DNA from: Lewinellaceae bacterium
GTDB taxonomy: Bacteria; Bacteroidota; Bacteroidia; Chitinophagales; Saprospiraceae
DNA: 64,000 bases
NCBI GenBank assembly: GCA_020636075.1
Contig: JACJYO010000007.1
Coordinates: 1 to 64,000 of the forward strand
Reading direction: 5' to 3'
The stretch's first letter is position 1. Each line of letters starts with the position of its first letter. A model generated the notes under the pieces. It saw only the letters and a program-made list of their open reading frames with translations, was not told the origin of the DNA and made no database searches. The position numbers were made by a program, and so were the translations under genes. Below are positions 1 through 10,599 of the stretch, one piece after another.

Positions 1-3000
1 CCCAGATCAATGCCCCGGGACTGGTCGTTGGCTACGCCGAAATTGCCTTGTTGATTGAAGGTGCCGTTGCCGTTGCCCAACAGGACCACAGCGAAGTTGG
101 TACCCACAACGACTACATCCAGGTCGCCGTCGCCGTCCACATCGCCGGCTTCCGCACCTTCCGAACCGTTCAGGCCGTAGGATTGGGGCATTTCGGTGAA
201 TACCCCGGCGCCGTCGTTAAGCAGCACTTTATCGCTGACGGCAGTGGTGTTGCAGACAAATATGTCCAGGTCGCCATCGCCGTCAAAATCGCCGGATACT
301 GAGCGCGGACTCCGCTGTACGCTGTTGTATTCGGCATATTGGTACGAGAACGTACCGTCGCCATTGTTTAAAAATAAATTATCGGCGGCTCCGGGACTGT
401 AACTCGAACCGTAAATATCCGGGTAACCATCGCCGTTGAAGTCGGCCATGTTGAGCCGGAAATTGTACAGGCCGTACCGCTCCTCCGACTCGCGGAAATG
501 CCCGGTACCGATACTTTGCCGGCCGCCGCTGACAATGGCCTTGGCGTCGCCGGAATTGCTGTTTGAGCAGGAAGCGTTATAGGCCTCCAGGCGTACGGAC
601 AGCGGGTAATAGGCCAACACATCGACAGGCAGCAGCGGGCTGCTGCAGCCACTGGCGATATCCTGCACGGCGCCGTAGAAGGTCGTGGCGTGGGGGATAT
701 TTGGTTGGAAATTATTAGCCGCGTCGTTGTACAACAGGGTGGTTTGGTCTTCGGCGTACCAGAGGGCGGTTTGGTTGGGTTGGAGATCAGGTATGGTAAG
801 GCTCACCGAACTGCCTCTTTCCACGACCTCGGTGCCGGGTTGGAGCGTTGTTGCCGGAGACGGTGTGATTTCCACGGTAATCGAACTGGAATTCGTACAG
901 CCCTCGTTGTCCGTCACCACCACCGTGTAGTCGCCGCTGTGCTGCGGGCCGGGGTTGGGGATGGCGACAAAGGGCTGGTTCGACTGGAAATTATTCGGCC
1001 CGCTCCAGGCCCAGGTAGCGTTTTGGGCATTGCCAAAGTCTGCCAGGGTGAGATCGTCGCCGCCGGTGCAAAGCGGGCTGTTGGAGGTGGCCGCAACCGG
1101 TGGCTGCTGGTTGTCATTGCCGATGGTAACGGATTTAATAACCTTGCAATTTTGAATATCGGTCACCGTAACCGTATACGTGCCGGGTGCCAGGCCGACT
1201 GCCGAGGGGGTAGTCTGGCCGTCCGACCACTGGTAGCTGAAGGTCGGTGGACTGTTCAGGATCGGTGTGACGCCATCACCACCATTGCTGAGAATATCTA
1301 GATCATTGTCATTATCGATATCGAGGAGAAAAAGCGGATGGGACAGGTTGACGGGCTGAACAGGCCGGCGGTGGTTCAGTTCGACAAAGTACCCGCTGCC
1401 GTCATTGAGCCAAAGCTCGCCGTGGTAGATGCCCGGAGCAATATTCCGGTCTTTTCGATAAACAATATCCAGATCGCCGTCGCCATCGATATCGCCCAGA
1501 TCAATATCGTTGTTGGTGCCTATGCTGGGTATTAGTTGCGGGGCGATCACAAAGGTGGCATCGCCGTTGTTCAGGTAGATCCGGGTAGGTTGAAGGCCGT
1601 AACACTCCACTACGGCGTCCAGATCGCCGTCGCCGTCGATATCGCCCAGCGCAGCGGCATCACTGGCTATACCCGACGGGAAGGTAAAATGCTGAGTAAA
1701 GTTGCCGCTGCCGTCGTTGATATACACCACGTCGCCGTCGCCAATGTTCAGGGACAGAATGTCGAGGTCGCCATCGCCGTCCAGGTCACCCAGTTCAATG
1801 TTCCAGCTGTCTTCACTACCAAGCAGATTACTGGTTTGGGTGAACGCACCACTGCCGTTGTTCAGCCAGACGGTATTTGGCCGGCCTAATATGTTAGCCA
1901 GGACCGCATCCAGAGTGCCGTTGTTATCCACGTCGGCCAGGCGGATTTCGTAGATAATTCCTCCGTCCGGTACGAAGTACGATACCGGGGCCTGGAAAGT
2001 CAGGTCGCCATTGCCTTTGTAGAACCGAAACTCATTGGTTTGGGGGGCGGCCAGGATGTCTGGAAAACCATCGCCGTCCAGATCCCCGGCAGCCATGGCA
2101 TTGCATCCGCTTGGCAGGCTGGGCTCACTGATCGTGGTGAAATTTCCGTTGCCATCGTTTTCGCCCAACACCCGGTTAAGTACACCGGCGAGGACATCCG
2201 GATCGTTGTCATTATCGAAGTCGGCTACCAGGATGCTGAGCTCAGCGGCAGTTCCGATCCGTTGGGTGTCGTAATGCAGTTCAAATGGTGCTCCACCACT
2301 GACCGCTGCACTGGCCGTACCGTTCAGTGCTGTGGCACAGGTAGCATTGGTCTGATCGATGGTTAACTCCAGCGGGTCGTTTCCAAATATATCAAAATCA
2401 CGCATCACAGAATTGCCATCAGCATCCGTGACAGCAACCGAGTAATTGCCCGGTAGCAGGTCCGAGCGGATATTTGGTGCATAAACTTCCACGCCGTCTG
2501 ACCACTGATATTGATAAGGCTCTACGGGGCTGTCGTCGTTCCACAGGATATGGTGGAGGTGATTGTAGAAGTTGCCATAGTTATCAGAGGAAAAGATATC
2601 CGGATCGCCGTCCCGGTCAATATCCCCGATACCTACATCGGTAGCGCCCGGGTAAATAACCGGATCGATCGTAAAAATGCCGTTGCCATCATTGCTTAGG
2701 TAGCGCACCTGAGCGGCACTCGAAAGGATCAGCATGGACGTCACTACGGCATCCAAATCCCCGTCGCGGTCCATATCGTACAGGGATACGTTCCGGTCCG
2801 GCCAGTCGGGAAAAACCTGCGGACTAATCGTGAAGCTACCGTCCCCATCGTTGAAGTACACCTGGTCGGGTTCGCTGTGCCAGTTGGCTACAAAAGCATC
2901 CAGGTCGCCATCACCATCCAGGTCGCCCAGTTCCACATCCCAGCCGGCCTCATTGGCGCCGTAGGTTTCGGGGTCGGGACTGAAATTGCCGGCGCCATCG

Positions 3001-3930
3001 TTGCGGAAAACCCGATCCGGAGAAGGCGGGAAAATTGAATTGAGCTGCCCCGCCTGGGCATTTACCACGAAAGCGTCGAGGTCGCCGTCGCCGTCGAGGT
3101 CGCCCAGGTCAATGCCGCGGGAATAGTCGCCGGATACGCCAAAATTGCCTTGCTGGTTGAAGGTCCCGTCGCCGTTGCCCAACAGTACCACGGCAAAGTC
3201 GGTACCCACCGCGACGACATCCAGCTTGCCGTCGCCGTTCACATCGCCGACTTCCGCGCCTTCCGAACCGTTCAGGCCATAGGATTGGGGCATTTCGGTG
3301 AATACGCCGGCGCCGTCGTTGAGCAGCACTTTGTCGCTATTTGCAGCCACGTTACAGACGAATATATCCAGGTCGCCATCGCCGTCAAAATCGCCGGATA
3401 CCGACCGCGGGCTCCGCTGTACGCTGTTGTATTCGGCATATTGGTACGAGAACGTGCCGTCGCCATTGTTCAGAAATAAATTATCGGGGGCTCCCGGGCT
3501 GAAGGACGAGCCGTAAATATCCGGGTAGCCGTCGCCGTTAAAATCAGCCATATTGACCCTGTAATTGTACAGCCCATACCGCTCCTCCGATTGCTTGAAA
3601 TGCCCGGTGCCGATACTTTGCCGGCCACCGCTGACGATAGCCTTGGCATCGCCGGTGTAGCTGTCTGAGCAGGAAGCATTATAGGCTTCCAGGCGTACCG
3701 AAAGCGGGTAATAAGCCAGCACATCGACCCGCAGCAACGGGCTGCTGCAGCCGCTGGCGATATCCTGTACGCCGCCGTAGAAGGTCGTGGCGTAGGGAAT
3801 ATTTGGTTGGAAGTTATTAGCCGCGTCGTTGTAGAGGAGGGTGGTTTGGTCTTCGGCGTACCAGACGGCGGTTTGATTGGGTTGGAGGTTGGCGAGGATG
3901 AGCGTTGCGGGGTCGCCTTTTTGTACGATG
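1..3930. repeat. Segmental duplication inside the VCBS gene (about 1-830 matches 3105-3930)
   Basis: The first ~830 bases match 3105-3930 closely in order and sequence: the GDLDGDGDLD stretch, the block reading TTCGGTGAATACxCCGGCGCCGTCGTTxAGCAGCAC, the ATTCGGCATATTGGTACGAGAACGT block, and the AAGGTCGTGGCGTxGGGxATATTTGGTTGG block near 680-715 and 3780-3815. The distance is about 3.1 kb, so the protein contains a repeated module of about 1,030 residues, at least partly duplicated. Substitutions are mostly synonymous and the frame is kept, unlike in the 4251-5610 repeats. Confidence 0.85.
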
Positions 3931-4118
3931 GTTACACTGGCGGGGTCGAGGGTGGGGGTGAAATCCGGGTAGGGATCATTGGCCAGGCAGGAGGCAGTGA
4001 CGGCGACTTCGTCCTGGCAGGCGCCGGCGTTGCCGGAGATGTTGCGGATGCCGGGGCCTTGGAGGTAGCTGCAGACGGCGTCGATGGCGCAGTAGGAGAG
4101 GTTATCATTTGTCTCTGA
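1..4118 (-). CDS. Giant secreted FG-GAP/VCBS repeat protein, partial (runs off the left edge)
   Basis: A minus-strand frame stays open from a stop at 4121-4119 to base 1, about 1,370 codons, with neither a start nor a stop of its own here. It contains roughly seventeen Asp-rich motifs of the form GDxDGDGDLDxF (for example near 3119-3065, 2925-2885, 1800-1755, 1490-1460, 150-110); in the FG-GAP/VCBS family these build Ca-binding beta-propeller blades. Between them lie SprB/PKD-like blocks such as PPTFSYQWSDGQTTPSAVG (about 1250-1190) and NSSSITVEITPSPA (about 905-860). Proteins of this kind are exported adhesins or surface proteins, in this phylum usually through type IX secretion; the sorting domain would lie beyond base 1. 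The missing N-terminus is the frame-broken stretch 4119-5908. Family assignment is firm, function is inferred. Confidence 0.85.
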
Positions 4119-5908
4119 TTACGTCAATTACAGTGGTAGGTGATAGCGTTGGCAAAATTGCTAATACGAATTAGTAGTATGAAAAACCTTGCAACAGAAA
4201 CCAGATTTTTGAAATCAGGTAATTTGCAGCAATTGTATTGCTAATTTCGAGAATCCGCCAACTGTTATTAAGGCATCAAATTCGGAGGATAAAGGCTAGC
4301 AAAGTTGGCGTCAATCTCCAAATGGGTAGTAACATTTTGCAATATCCAGGGGCAATTTCAGATATGTCAATACACATTTTGATAGATTTCCACAAAATGC
4401 AAATCAGGAACAGAAACACTGCTTAGGTCAATTGCCAGCAGTTTGTCATTGTTTGAAAAATTCAGATCACCCATTGATTGAGGTCAGATTGGCAAAGGGA
4501 GGATGTGCAACGATATTCAGGTTGTTTCTGATCAGAAGGCCATTTCAATTGTAGTCAAATTAGGAACAAAGGTAGAAACCAGGTCAATTGCATCAGCAAT
4601 TTCGAGGAATCCGCTAACTGTTATCAAAGGCATCAAATTCGGAGATAGATGCTAGTAAAGTTGGCCTCTATCTCCAAATGGGTAATATTGCAATGTCCGG
4701 AGGCAGCTTCATATCTGTCAATAATCATTTTGATAGATTTCACCAAAATGCAAATCAGAGCAGAAACACTGCTCAGGTCAATTGCCAACAGTTTGTCATT
4801 GTTTGAAAAATTCAGATCACCTCCATTGATTGAGGTCAGATTGGCAAAGGAGATGTGCAACGATATTCGGGTTGTTTCTGATCAGAAGGCCATTTTCAAT
4901 TGTAGTCAAATTAGGGAACAAAGGTAAACGGTCAATTGCATGCAATTTCGAGGAATCCGCCAACTGTTATCAGGCATCAAATTCGGATAATAGATGCTAG
5001 TAAAGGATTGGCTTCTATCTCCAAATGGTAGTAATAGTTGCAATGCCAGCGCAATTTCAGGTCTGCCAATACATCGTTTTGATAGATTTCCACAAATGCG
5101 AGCAGGGCGGAAATCGCTACTCGGTCAGTACCAACAGTTTGTCATTGTTTGAAAATTCAGATCACCGCCATTGATTGAGGCCAGTTAGCAAAGTGAGGAT
5201 GTGCAACGATATTCAGGTTGTTTGAATCCGAAGGCCATTTCAATGGTAACCAAATTAGGGAACAAGGGTAAAACCGGATCAATAGCATCGGCACTTTCGA
5301 GAATCCCCAACCGTTACCAAGGACCAAATTCGGAATAGAGGCAAGTAAAGGGTTGGCTTCTATCCAAATGGGTAGTAATTTGCAATGTCCAACGGCAATT
5401 TCAGATCTGCCAATACATCATTTTGATAGATTTCCACAAAATGAGGCTGGAGCGAAACACTGCTCAGGTCAATTGCCAACAGTTGTCATTATTGGAAAAG
5501 TTCAGATCGCCTCCATTGATTAAGGAATTGGCAGGAGGATGTGCAACGATATTCGGTTATCGGTAAAATATAAGCCCCATTTCCAATCGAAGTCAAACCA
5601 TTCAAGCCTGTGCATCTGAAGCACCGCATTGCCGGAAATAACCAGCGCCCCATCTATCTGCGACACCCGCCAACCCATTCAAATTGACAATATCCGCCGA
5701 AGGCCAATGATCAACGAGCCTAATACATGCGTGCATCCGGATAGGAGGTAGTGAAATTGTCGACCTGGGCTTGGGTCGTCAAAGTTATATTCCCCGCAGG
5801 GCATTGAAGCTGGAGAAATTGCAGGGATGTGAAGAAAGAGTACTAAAAACAGGGACTGGTATACCGGCAATACCCCGGCAATACCCACAGGTAACAACGG
5901 ACTTTCAT
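4119..5908 (-). pseudogene. Frame-disrupted N-terminal part of the same secreted protein: signal peptide and LRR-like repeats
   Basis: Reading down from an ATG at 5908-5906 and hopping frames gives a hydrophobic leader, then mature-looking sequence (QCPAGNITLTTQAQVDNFTT, about 5825-5765), then leucine-rich-like repeats with phrases such as NLTSINGGDLNFSNND and HCNITHLEIEANFTSI (about 4860-4640). Such receptor-L/LRR-like blocks often precede the rest of T9SS-exported proteins. No frame is open for more than about 90 codons, and the breaks are one- or two-base gains and losses between otherwise near-identical repeat units. The last repeat joins the intact VCBS frame at 4118. Either the gene is decayed or, as I favour, these are consensus errors in a tandem repeat that could not be polished. 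The ATG at 5908 is a guess from the leader peptide. Confidence 0.6.
4251..5610. repeat. Four tandem ~350-bp units coding LRR-like repeats
   Basis: Units start at 4251, 4607, 4954 and 5301 (each opening with GAATCC and an AACxGTTA block) and share the same order of landmarks: CATCAAATTCGGA, TCTCCAAATGG, CATTTTGATAGATTTC, CAGTTTGTCATTGTTTGAAAA, GATTGAGG and GTGCAACGATATTC. Spacing is 356, 347 and 347 bp. Differences between units are mostly single-base insertions or deletions rather than substitutions, which is unusual for coding repeats under selection. Confidence 0.85.
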
Positions 5909-5910
5909 GA

Positions 5911-6276
5911 GACGATTTTAAATTTGGGAAAAACGGATTAAAAGCGTGTCCGTAAAAATGTCCGTCCGCCTCTACTTTTTGGAAAATGCTGAAATCCGGT
6001 GGCCGAGCCGGAAAATCCGGCGTGGTTTTCTGAAATTTGGTTTGTTCCGGATTTTCCTGTGGGGCAGTTTATCCTCAGATTGTGCAGTCAGTGACCGGAG
6101 AATTATTCATGGAATCGCCTGCTGAGTTACGACCTCCTTCCAACTTGTCGATGTTATATCTGCAATCCGGATAGTCGGATTGATGAAATAAAGCGACGAT
6201 GCCGATCTCCTGCAAATTGGAAACGTTTTCGCACTTCAAATTCTTGCTCCGTTGCGTGTCACCCAGCCCTCCCAGG
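5911..6276. other. Non-coding stretch between the giant gene and the DUF1016 remnant
   Basis: I see no gene here. It contains a ~35-bp segment (about 6010-6045, with AAATCCGGCGTGGTTTTC followed by GAAATTTGG) that recurs imperfectly at 6547-6578 (AAATCCGGCGGCGCTTTTCC followed by GAAATTTGG). The two copies flank the DUF1016 remnant; the second carries the -33 box of the kinase promoter. Confidence 0.5.
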
Positions 6277-6516
6277 GACCACGCTGACGCCGGACAAATG
6301 AACCTTTACCTCAACTATTACCGGGAAAATGAAATGACAGCAGGCGACGCGCTTCCTGTTGGCGTCATTCTGTGTGCCCAGAAGAACAGGGCATTGGTGC
6401 ATTATGCAACCGGCGGATTACCTCAGCAAATTTTCGTTAGCAAGTACCTGCTGAATCTGCCCTCCGAGGAGGAATTGCGGCAAATCGTGCAGGAAGAGCA
6501 AGATAAACTGAGATAA
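6277..6516 (+). pseudogene. 3' remnant of a DUF1016 / YhcG-type (PDDEXK) nuclease gene
   Basis: The frame ending at 6516 carries about 80 codons typical of the C-terminus of DUF1016 (PDDEXK nuclease, YhcG family): HADAGQMNLYLNYYRENEM, then GVILCAQKNRALVHYATGG, then FVSKYLLNLPSEEELRQIV. Full family members are around 330-380 residues with an N-terminal winged-helix region; everything before HADAGQ is missing and the bases 5' of 6277 do not continue the family. The upstream ATG at 6199 in this frame is therefore not meaningful. The family is linked to restriction-like or toxin-like mobile genes. A short imperfect direct repeat (6010-6045 and 6547-6578) flanks the fragment, consistent with an old insertion that was later deleted. 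Confidence 0.8.
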
Positions 6517-6573
6517 ACTTTACATAGTCTTAACCGTGTTGCGACCGGGAAATCCGGCGGCGCTTTTCCGAAA

Positions 6574-6604
6574 TTTGGCAACCACCCCACATTTTGTATT
6601 TTTG
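6574..6604 (+). promoter_or_regulatory. Bacteroidota-type promoter of the sensor kinase gene
   Basis: TTTG at 6574-6577 and TATTTTTG at 6597-6604 are separated by 19 nt, matching the primary-sigma consensus TTTG/TAnnTTTG. The kinase ATG follows 20 nt downstream. Confidence 0.7.
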
Positions 6605-6624
6605 GCCTAATCCGTTCGGCCAGC

Positions 6625-9600
6625 ATGAAAACCGCAACCCGCCAAAGCAGTACGAAGTACTTGTCCCGCCTGCCGGTACTGCTGCACCTGTTGCTTTTCA
6701 TTTTTTGTGCTGCGCCACTCCCCGCCCAACAGCCCTTTCACATCAAGCCGGTCTTCCGCAACTACACCACCGACGACGGCCTGCCCAGCAACGAGACCTT
6801 TGCCATTCAGCAAGATCGCCAGGGCTACATGTGGTTCAGCACCAACCACGGCGTTTGCCGGTTCAATGGTTATGAATTCGACCAATTTCCGGATACCCTG
6901 CAAGCCAATTTTAGTTCGGTGATGAGCCGCTGCATGATGGAGGACTCCTGCGGCCGCATGTGGTGGGCCGATTTTAATGGCCGGGTATTTTACTGCGAAA
7001 ACGGCCGGATTATTCCCTGGAAGTATAATTATGTGGTGGATAGCTTACGTTCGCAGTTTGATTTTATCAATGGGTTTATTGTCGGCGGCTGCGGGGAAGA
7101 TGTCTGGCTGTCGTCTAATAATTTCGGGATTTTACATGTGGATAAATCCGGCAAACTCAGCAGGGTTCCAAAGCCGGAACGCGTAGCCGATGTTAGGCAA
7201 GTATTTGAGCAAGGAGGAGGCTTTATTGTGGTAAATGTACCGCCACCTCCTGGCCTCAAATTTGAAAATTATCCTCCCCGGTATTTGTATAAATCGGGGC
7301 ATTATTCGCAACCCATAAATTTGGTTCCTGGCGGTTTGATACGCATGGACTATGTCGGCAAACTGCGCAAAAACAAATACCTGATGGGTTATTACCAGGA
7401 TATTTTCCTGTTCAAGGACTTAGCGGTACAATGGCAGCGGCAATATGATAAAGAAATCGTCTGGCTTTTTGAAGATAACGACGGCAGCCTGCTCCTCGGA
7501 CAGCAGCGCGGTGGTGGCGTGCGGCACTACGCCTCCCTGGAGGATCTGCGCAAGGATAATATCGCCGGTTCATTTCTGGAAGGGCTGAGTATTTCCATCA
7601 TTTTTAAAGATCGCGAAGGCGGCTATTGGTTTGGAAGTCAGGAACGCGGCTTGTTTTACACGCCTTCGTTAGCATCGGGCATTGTGGAGGGCGTATCCGG
7701 CATGCGGGCAGACATTGGGAAAGGCGTAGTTTCCGATGGCGCGGGTCATCTTTATTTCGGCACCCAAAATGGCCGCTTGTTTGACCTCGATCTGCAGCGA
7801 CAAACTGCCCGGGATATTACCCCTGGCACTGTAAATCATATTTTTACCTTGTATTTCGACGACGTAAACCAAATGCTGCTTTGTTCAGGATTAAACATGG
7901 CTTTTTACCAAAAAGGGAAATGGCGGAAGGATAAGATTGTATGGCCGTATTATTCAAAAAAAGGATTTGCAACAGCAAGCTCACGAGTAGCCCGTACGGA
8001 CAACCCTGATTATTTATGGTTATCAAGCTTCACCGCGCTTTCCTTGATCGATTGGAAAAACAGGCGGGGTATCGAAACAACCGGAATTACGCTGAATAAA
8101 CGCATGCGCTTCAATGCAGTTGCCCTCGACGCCACCGGTCGCGTATGGACGAGTACCAATACCGGCATGCAGGAATACCGTGAAAGGCAATTGCTCCTCC
8201 CAAAAGAAAAACATCCGGCATTCCTACAGCCTGCCTACGACATGCAACTCCTGGCCGACAGCAGCCTCGTTTTTTGCCCCAGAGGCTATGGGGTGGCGTT
8301 CTGGAAGCCCGGCAGCGGAAAGCCGCCGCAAGTTATCGGCGAAGCCCAGGGTCTTATTTTTAACAAAGTTGACCGCTTGTACCAGGAGCCGGGTGGCGCC
8401 ATTTGGGCCTGTACGGAGCGCGGCGCCAGCCGTATTTCGCCCGACCGGCAGCATATCGAAAACTTCACCGTCAAAACCGGACTGCCCTCCAACCGGGTCA
8501 GCCAGGTAGCCCTGGCCGGAGGCTGGTATTGGCTGGCCACCGGCGGCGGCTTGTTCCGGATGGCCGGTAAACTGCCGAAAGCGCCCATGCCGCCGCCGTT
8601 GCTGGAAGCCATTGATGTGTATGGCGTCCGGTACCCGGCAGGTAGTTTGATCCGCTTGCCACACGATAGTTCCAGTATCCGGATCGAGTGGGTCGCTTTG
8701 CACTACCGAAGCAATGGTGATATTGCCTACCGCTATCGCCTTAGCACGGGTAATGATGCCCCGAACTGGACAAAAACTACAGATCGACAGGTCAATTTTT
8801 CTAAACTGTTGCCGGGGAGTTACCGCTTTGAGGTGCAGGCACAGGATGAAAGTGGCGCCTGGGGCGAGGCTATTGCGCAGGAGTTTATCATTCGCCCGGC
8901 CTGGTGGGCTACTTGGTGGGCGCGCAGCACGGCAGGTCTGCTTATCGGCTTGCTCGCCATTGCCGCTTACCGTTACCGCACCAATCAGATACGGACAGAA
9001 AGTCGGTTAAAAGAAGAAATGCTCCAACTTGAGCGCTCGGCCCTCCAGGCCCAAATGAACCCGCACTTTATTTTTAACTGCCTGAATTCCATCCAGCATT
9101 TTATCCTCGAAAACGACGCCGACTCAGCCGTGCTGTACCTGGCGCGTTTCGCCAAACTGGTGCGGAGCAACCTGCAGGTCTCCGTTGCCGGCTCGGTCAG
9201 GCTGGAGGAAGAAGTACAGATGCTCGATCATTATCTGGCCCTGGAGCGGCTGCGGTTTAAGCAGCTGTTCGACTATACGATCGAGGTGGACAAGCGCCTC
9301 GACCGGGTAAATACCCTCCTGCCGCCGCTGGTCGTTCAGCCTTTTGTTGAAAATGCGGTGTTGCACGGTATGAAAGGCAGGGAAAGGGGGGGGCTTATCA
9401 AAATTGTTTTTGGCCGGGAGGATGGGTATCTTCATGTGACGGTTCTCGACAATGGGTCGGGTGTGCAAAGCCGGTCGAATGAAATAGGGAAGCCTTCGTT
9501 AGGCCGCAGTATCACACAACGAAGACTTGAATTGCTTAGCCGCCAGGCGGCTGATAAAACCGTCAGTGTGCGGTACCTGGAACCGGCGGATGGTTTTGGC

Positions 9601-9636
9601 ACCATTGTTCGCATTCGCCTGCCACAAGCTGTTTAA
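6625..9636 (+). CDS. Two-component-propeller sensor histidine kinase (LytS/His_kinase type)
   Basis: 1,003 residues. A signal peptide (hydrophobic core near residues 16-32) leads into a large periplasmic sensor that starts with the typical NYTTDDGLPSNETF motif and carries repeated propeller motifs (GYMWFSTNHGVCRFNG, GGYWFGSQERGLFY, GRVWTSTNTGMQEY), followed by a Y_Y_Y-like beta domain (about 690-755) and one membrane helix (about 761-787). The cytoplasmic part is a His_kinase domain: phospho-acceptor H814 in QMNPHFIFNCLNSIQHFI, an N-box QPFVENAVLHGM, and a G-box LDNGSG. It should sense an extracytoplasmic ligand and phosphorylate the regulator that begins 21 nt downstream. This architecture with LytTR partners is common in Bacteroidota. 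The ligand cannot be told from the sequence. The start is supported by the promoter and signal peptide. Confidence 0.93.
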   Translation: MKTATRQSSTKYLSRLPVLLHLLLFIFCAAPLPAQQPFHIKPVFRNYTTDDGLPSNETFAIQQDRQGYMWFSTNHGVCRFNGYEFDQFPDTLQANFSSVMSRCMMEDSCGRMWWADFNGRVFYCENGRIIPWKYNYVVDSLRSQFDFINGFIVGGCGEDVWLSSNNFGILHVDKSGKLSRVPKPERVADVRQVFEQGGGFIVVNVPPPPGLKFENYPPRYLYKSGHYSQPINLVPGGLIRMDYVGKLRKNKYLMGYYQDIFLFKDLAVQWQRQYDKEIVWLFEDNDGSLLLGQQRGGGVRHYASLEDLRKDNIAGSFLEGLSISIIFKDREGGYWFGSQERGLFYTPSLASGIVEGVSGMRADIGKGVVSDGAGHLYFGTQNGRLFDLDLQRQTARDITPGTVNHIFTLYFDDVNQMLLCSGLNMAFYQKGKWRKDKIVWPYYSKKGFATASSRVARTDNPDYLWLSSFTALSLIDWKNRRGIETTGITLNKRMRFNAVALDATGRVWTSTNTGMQEYRERQLLLPKEKHPAFLQPAYDMQLLADSSLVFCPRGYGVAFWKPGSGKPPQVIGEAQGLIFNKVDRLYQEPGGAIWACTERGASRISPDRQHIENFTVKTGLPSNRVSQVALAGGWYWLATGGGLFRMAGKLPKAPMPPPLLEAIDVYGVRYPAGSLIRLPHDSSSIRIEWVALHYRSNGDIAYRYRLSTGNDAPNWTKTTDRQVNFSKLLPGSYRFEVQAQDESGAWGEAIAQEFIIRPAWWATWWARSTAGLLIGLLAIAAYRYRTNQIRTESRLKEEMLQLERSALQAQMNPHFIFNCLNSIQHFILENDADSAVLYLARFAKLVRSNLQVSVAGSVRLEEEVQMLDHYLALERLRFKQLFDYTIEVDKRLDRVNTLLPPLVVQPFVENAVLHGMKGRERGGLIKIVFGREDGYLHVTVLDNGSGVQSRSNEIGKPSLGRSITQRRLELLSRQAADKTVSVRYLEPADGFGTIVRIRLPQAV

Positions 9637-9657
9637 ACGACCCAAGTACAACAATAC

Positions 9658-10404
9658 ATGAAAACCAGCGCGATTAACACCATTATTATTGACGACGAAC
9701 CGGATGCCCGGGCGGTCTTGCGCCGGCTCATTGGCCGGTATTGCCCCATGCTGGATGTGTGTGCTGAAGCCGGTTCCGTTGCAGCCGGATTGGAGGTTAT
9801 CCAACAGCACCATCCTGGCTTGGTTTTTCTGGACATAAACCTGAATGGCGCCAGTGGATTTGACCTGCTGAAGGCCTTTCCCAATCCGGATTTCAAAATC
9901 ATATTCGTTACCGCGCACGATGAGTACGCCATTGAGGCTTTCAAAGTCCGGGCACTGCACTACCTGCTTAAGCCTATCGATCCAACCGATCTTATTGCCA
10001 TTACAAATGAGTTGGCTCCACAAGTTGATCCTACTTTGGCCGGAGCCGGCAGCCCACCGATCGATGCGGATGATCCCCCAAACGGATTGTTGCTGCCCAC
10101 TACCAAAGGGGCTGTATTTATTCGGCAGGAAGAGATCTGTTATATCCGGTCCGACGAAAAATACGCCACGCTCGTCCTGAAGGGTAGTGAAACCGTGTTT
10201 ATTGGCCTCAGTTTAAAAGAAGTCGAACAAAAACTTACCGCCGGGGCTTTTATCCGGCCGCACCAATCCTATATTGTCCGGATTGATTGTATCCGGAGAG
10301 TACTGACGTCCGGAGGTCTGTCCCTGGTTTTGAAGGACCATACCAGCATACCCGTTTCCCGTCGAAACCGGGAAGCGGTACTCAAAAAGCTCGGAATGCA
10401 GTGA
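9658..10404 (+). CDS. LytTR-family response regulator
   Basis: 248 residues. The N-terminal receiver has the acidic pair D12-D13, phospho-acceptor D59 in FLDINLNGASGFDLL, the Thr of FVTAHDEYAIEAF and the Lys of HYLLKPID. The C-terminal half is a LytTR DNA-binding domain (GAVFIRQEEICYIRSDEKY; FIRPHQSYIVRIDCIRRV; SIPVSRRNREAVLKKL). It lies 21 nt behind the kinase gene and is surely co-transcribed with it; the pair forms a sensor-regulator system whose target promoters are not identifiable here. Between it and rpsJ (10405-10599) there is only the ribosomal promoter region. Confidence 0.95.
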   Translation: MKTSAINTIIIDDEPDARAVLRRLIGRYCPMLDVCAEAGSVAAGLEVIQQHHPGLVFLDINLNGASGFDLLKAFPNPDFKIIFVTAHDEYAIEAFKVRALHYLLKPIDPTDLIAITNELAPQVDPTLAGAGSPPIDADDPPNGLLLPTTKGAVFIRQEEICYIRSDEKYATLVLKGSETVFIGLSLKEVEQKLTAGAFIRPHQSYIVRIDCIRRVLTSGGLSLVLKDHTSIPVSRRNREAVLKKLGMQ

Positions 10405-10483
10405 ATTTGGCCCTTGGCAGCGATGCTTATTTTGGGGCAAAGCAGTTTCCATGGAAGTATTTTCAAAAATTTTTAAACACCCC

Positions 10484-10515
10484 TTGGTTATTCCATTTGC
10501 CTGTGCTTATCTTTG
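10484..10515 (+). promoter_or_regulatory. Putative promoter of the ribosomal protein cluster
   Basis: TTG at 10484-10486 and TATCTTTG at 10508-10515, 21 nt apart, fit the Bacteroidota consensus. The predicted start of transcription lies about 75-80 nt upstream of rpsJ. No S4/S7/L4-type leader structure was recognised in the leader. Confidence 0.55.
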
Positions 10516-10599
10516 CGGGCGCTTTGGGCAGGGGGTATACCCAAATCAAATTTGGTCCCACCGGAGCACATGACTTAACGACACTTTTTTAGAAAGGTA

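Noticed and set aside
1..4118. Many short plus-strand frames rich in VAIAVxIA across the left end
   Set aside because: They are the antisense of the GDGDLD-coding repeats of the minus-strand gene; the repeated amino-acid pattern comes from the DNA repeat, not from separate genes.
4251..5610. A CRISPR array
   Set aside because: The units are ~350 bp and near-identical with no spacers, and they code LRR-like sequence.
6199..6276. The 5' part of the frame ending at 6516 as coding
   Set aside because: It has no similarity to the DUF1016 N-terminal region and starts in non-coding sequence; only 6277-6516 is supported.
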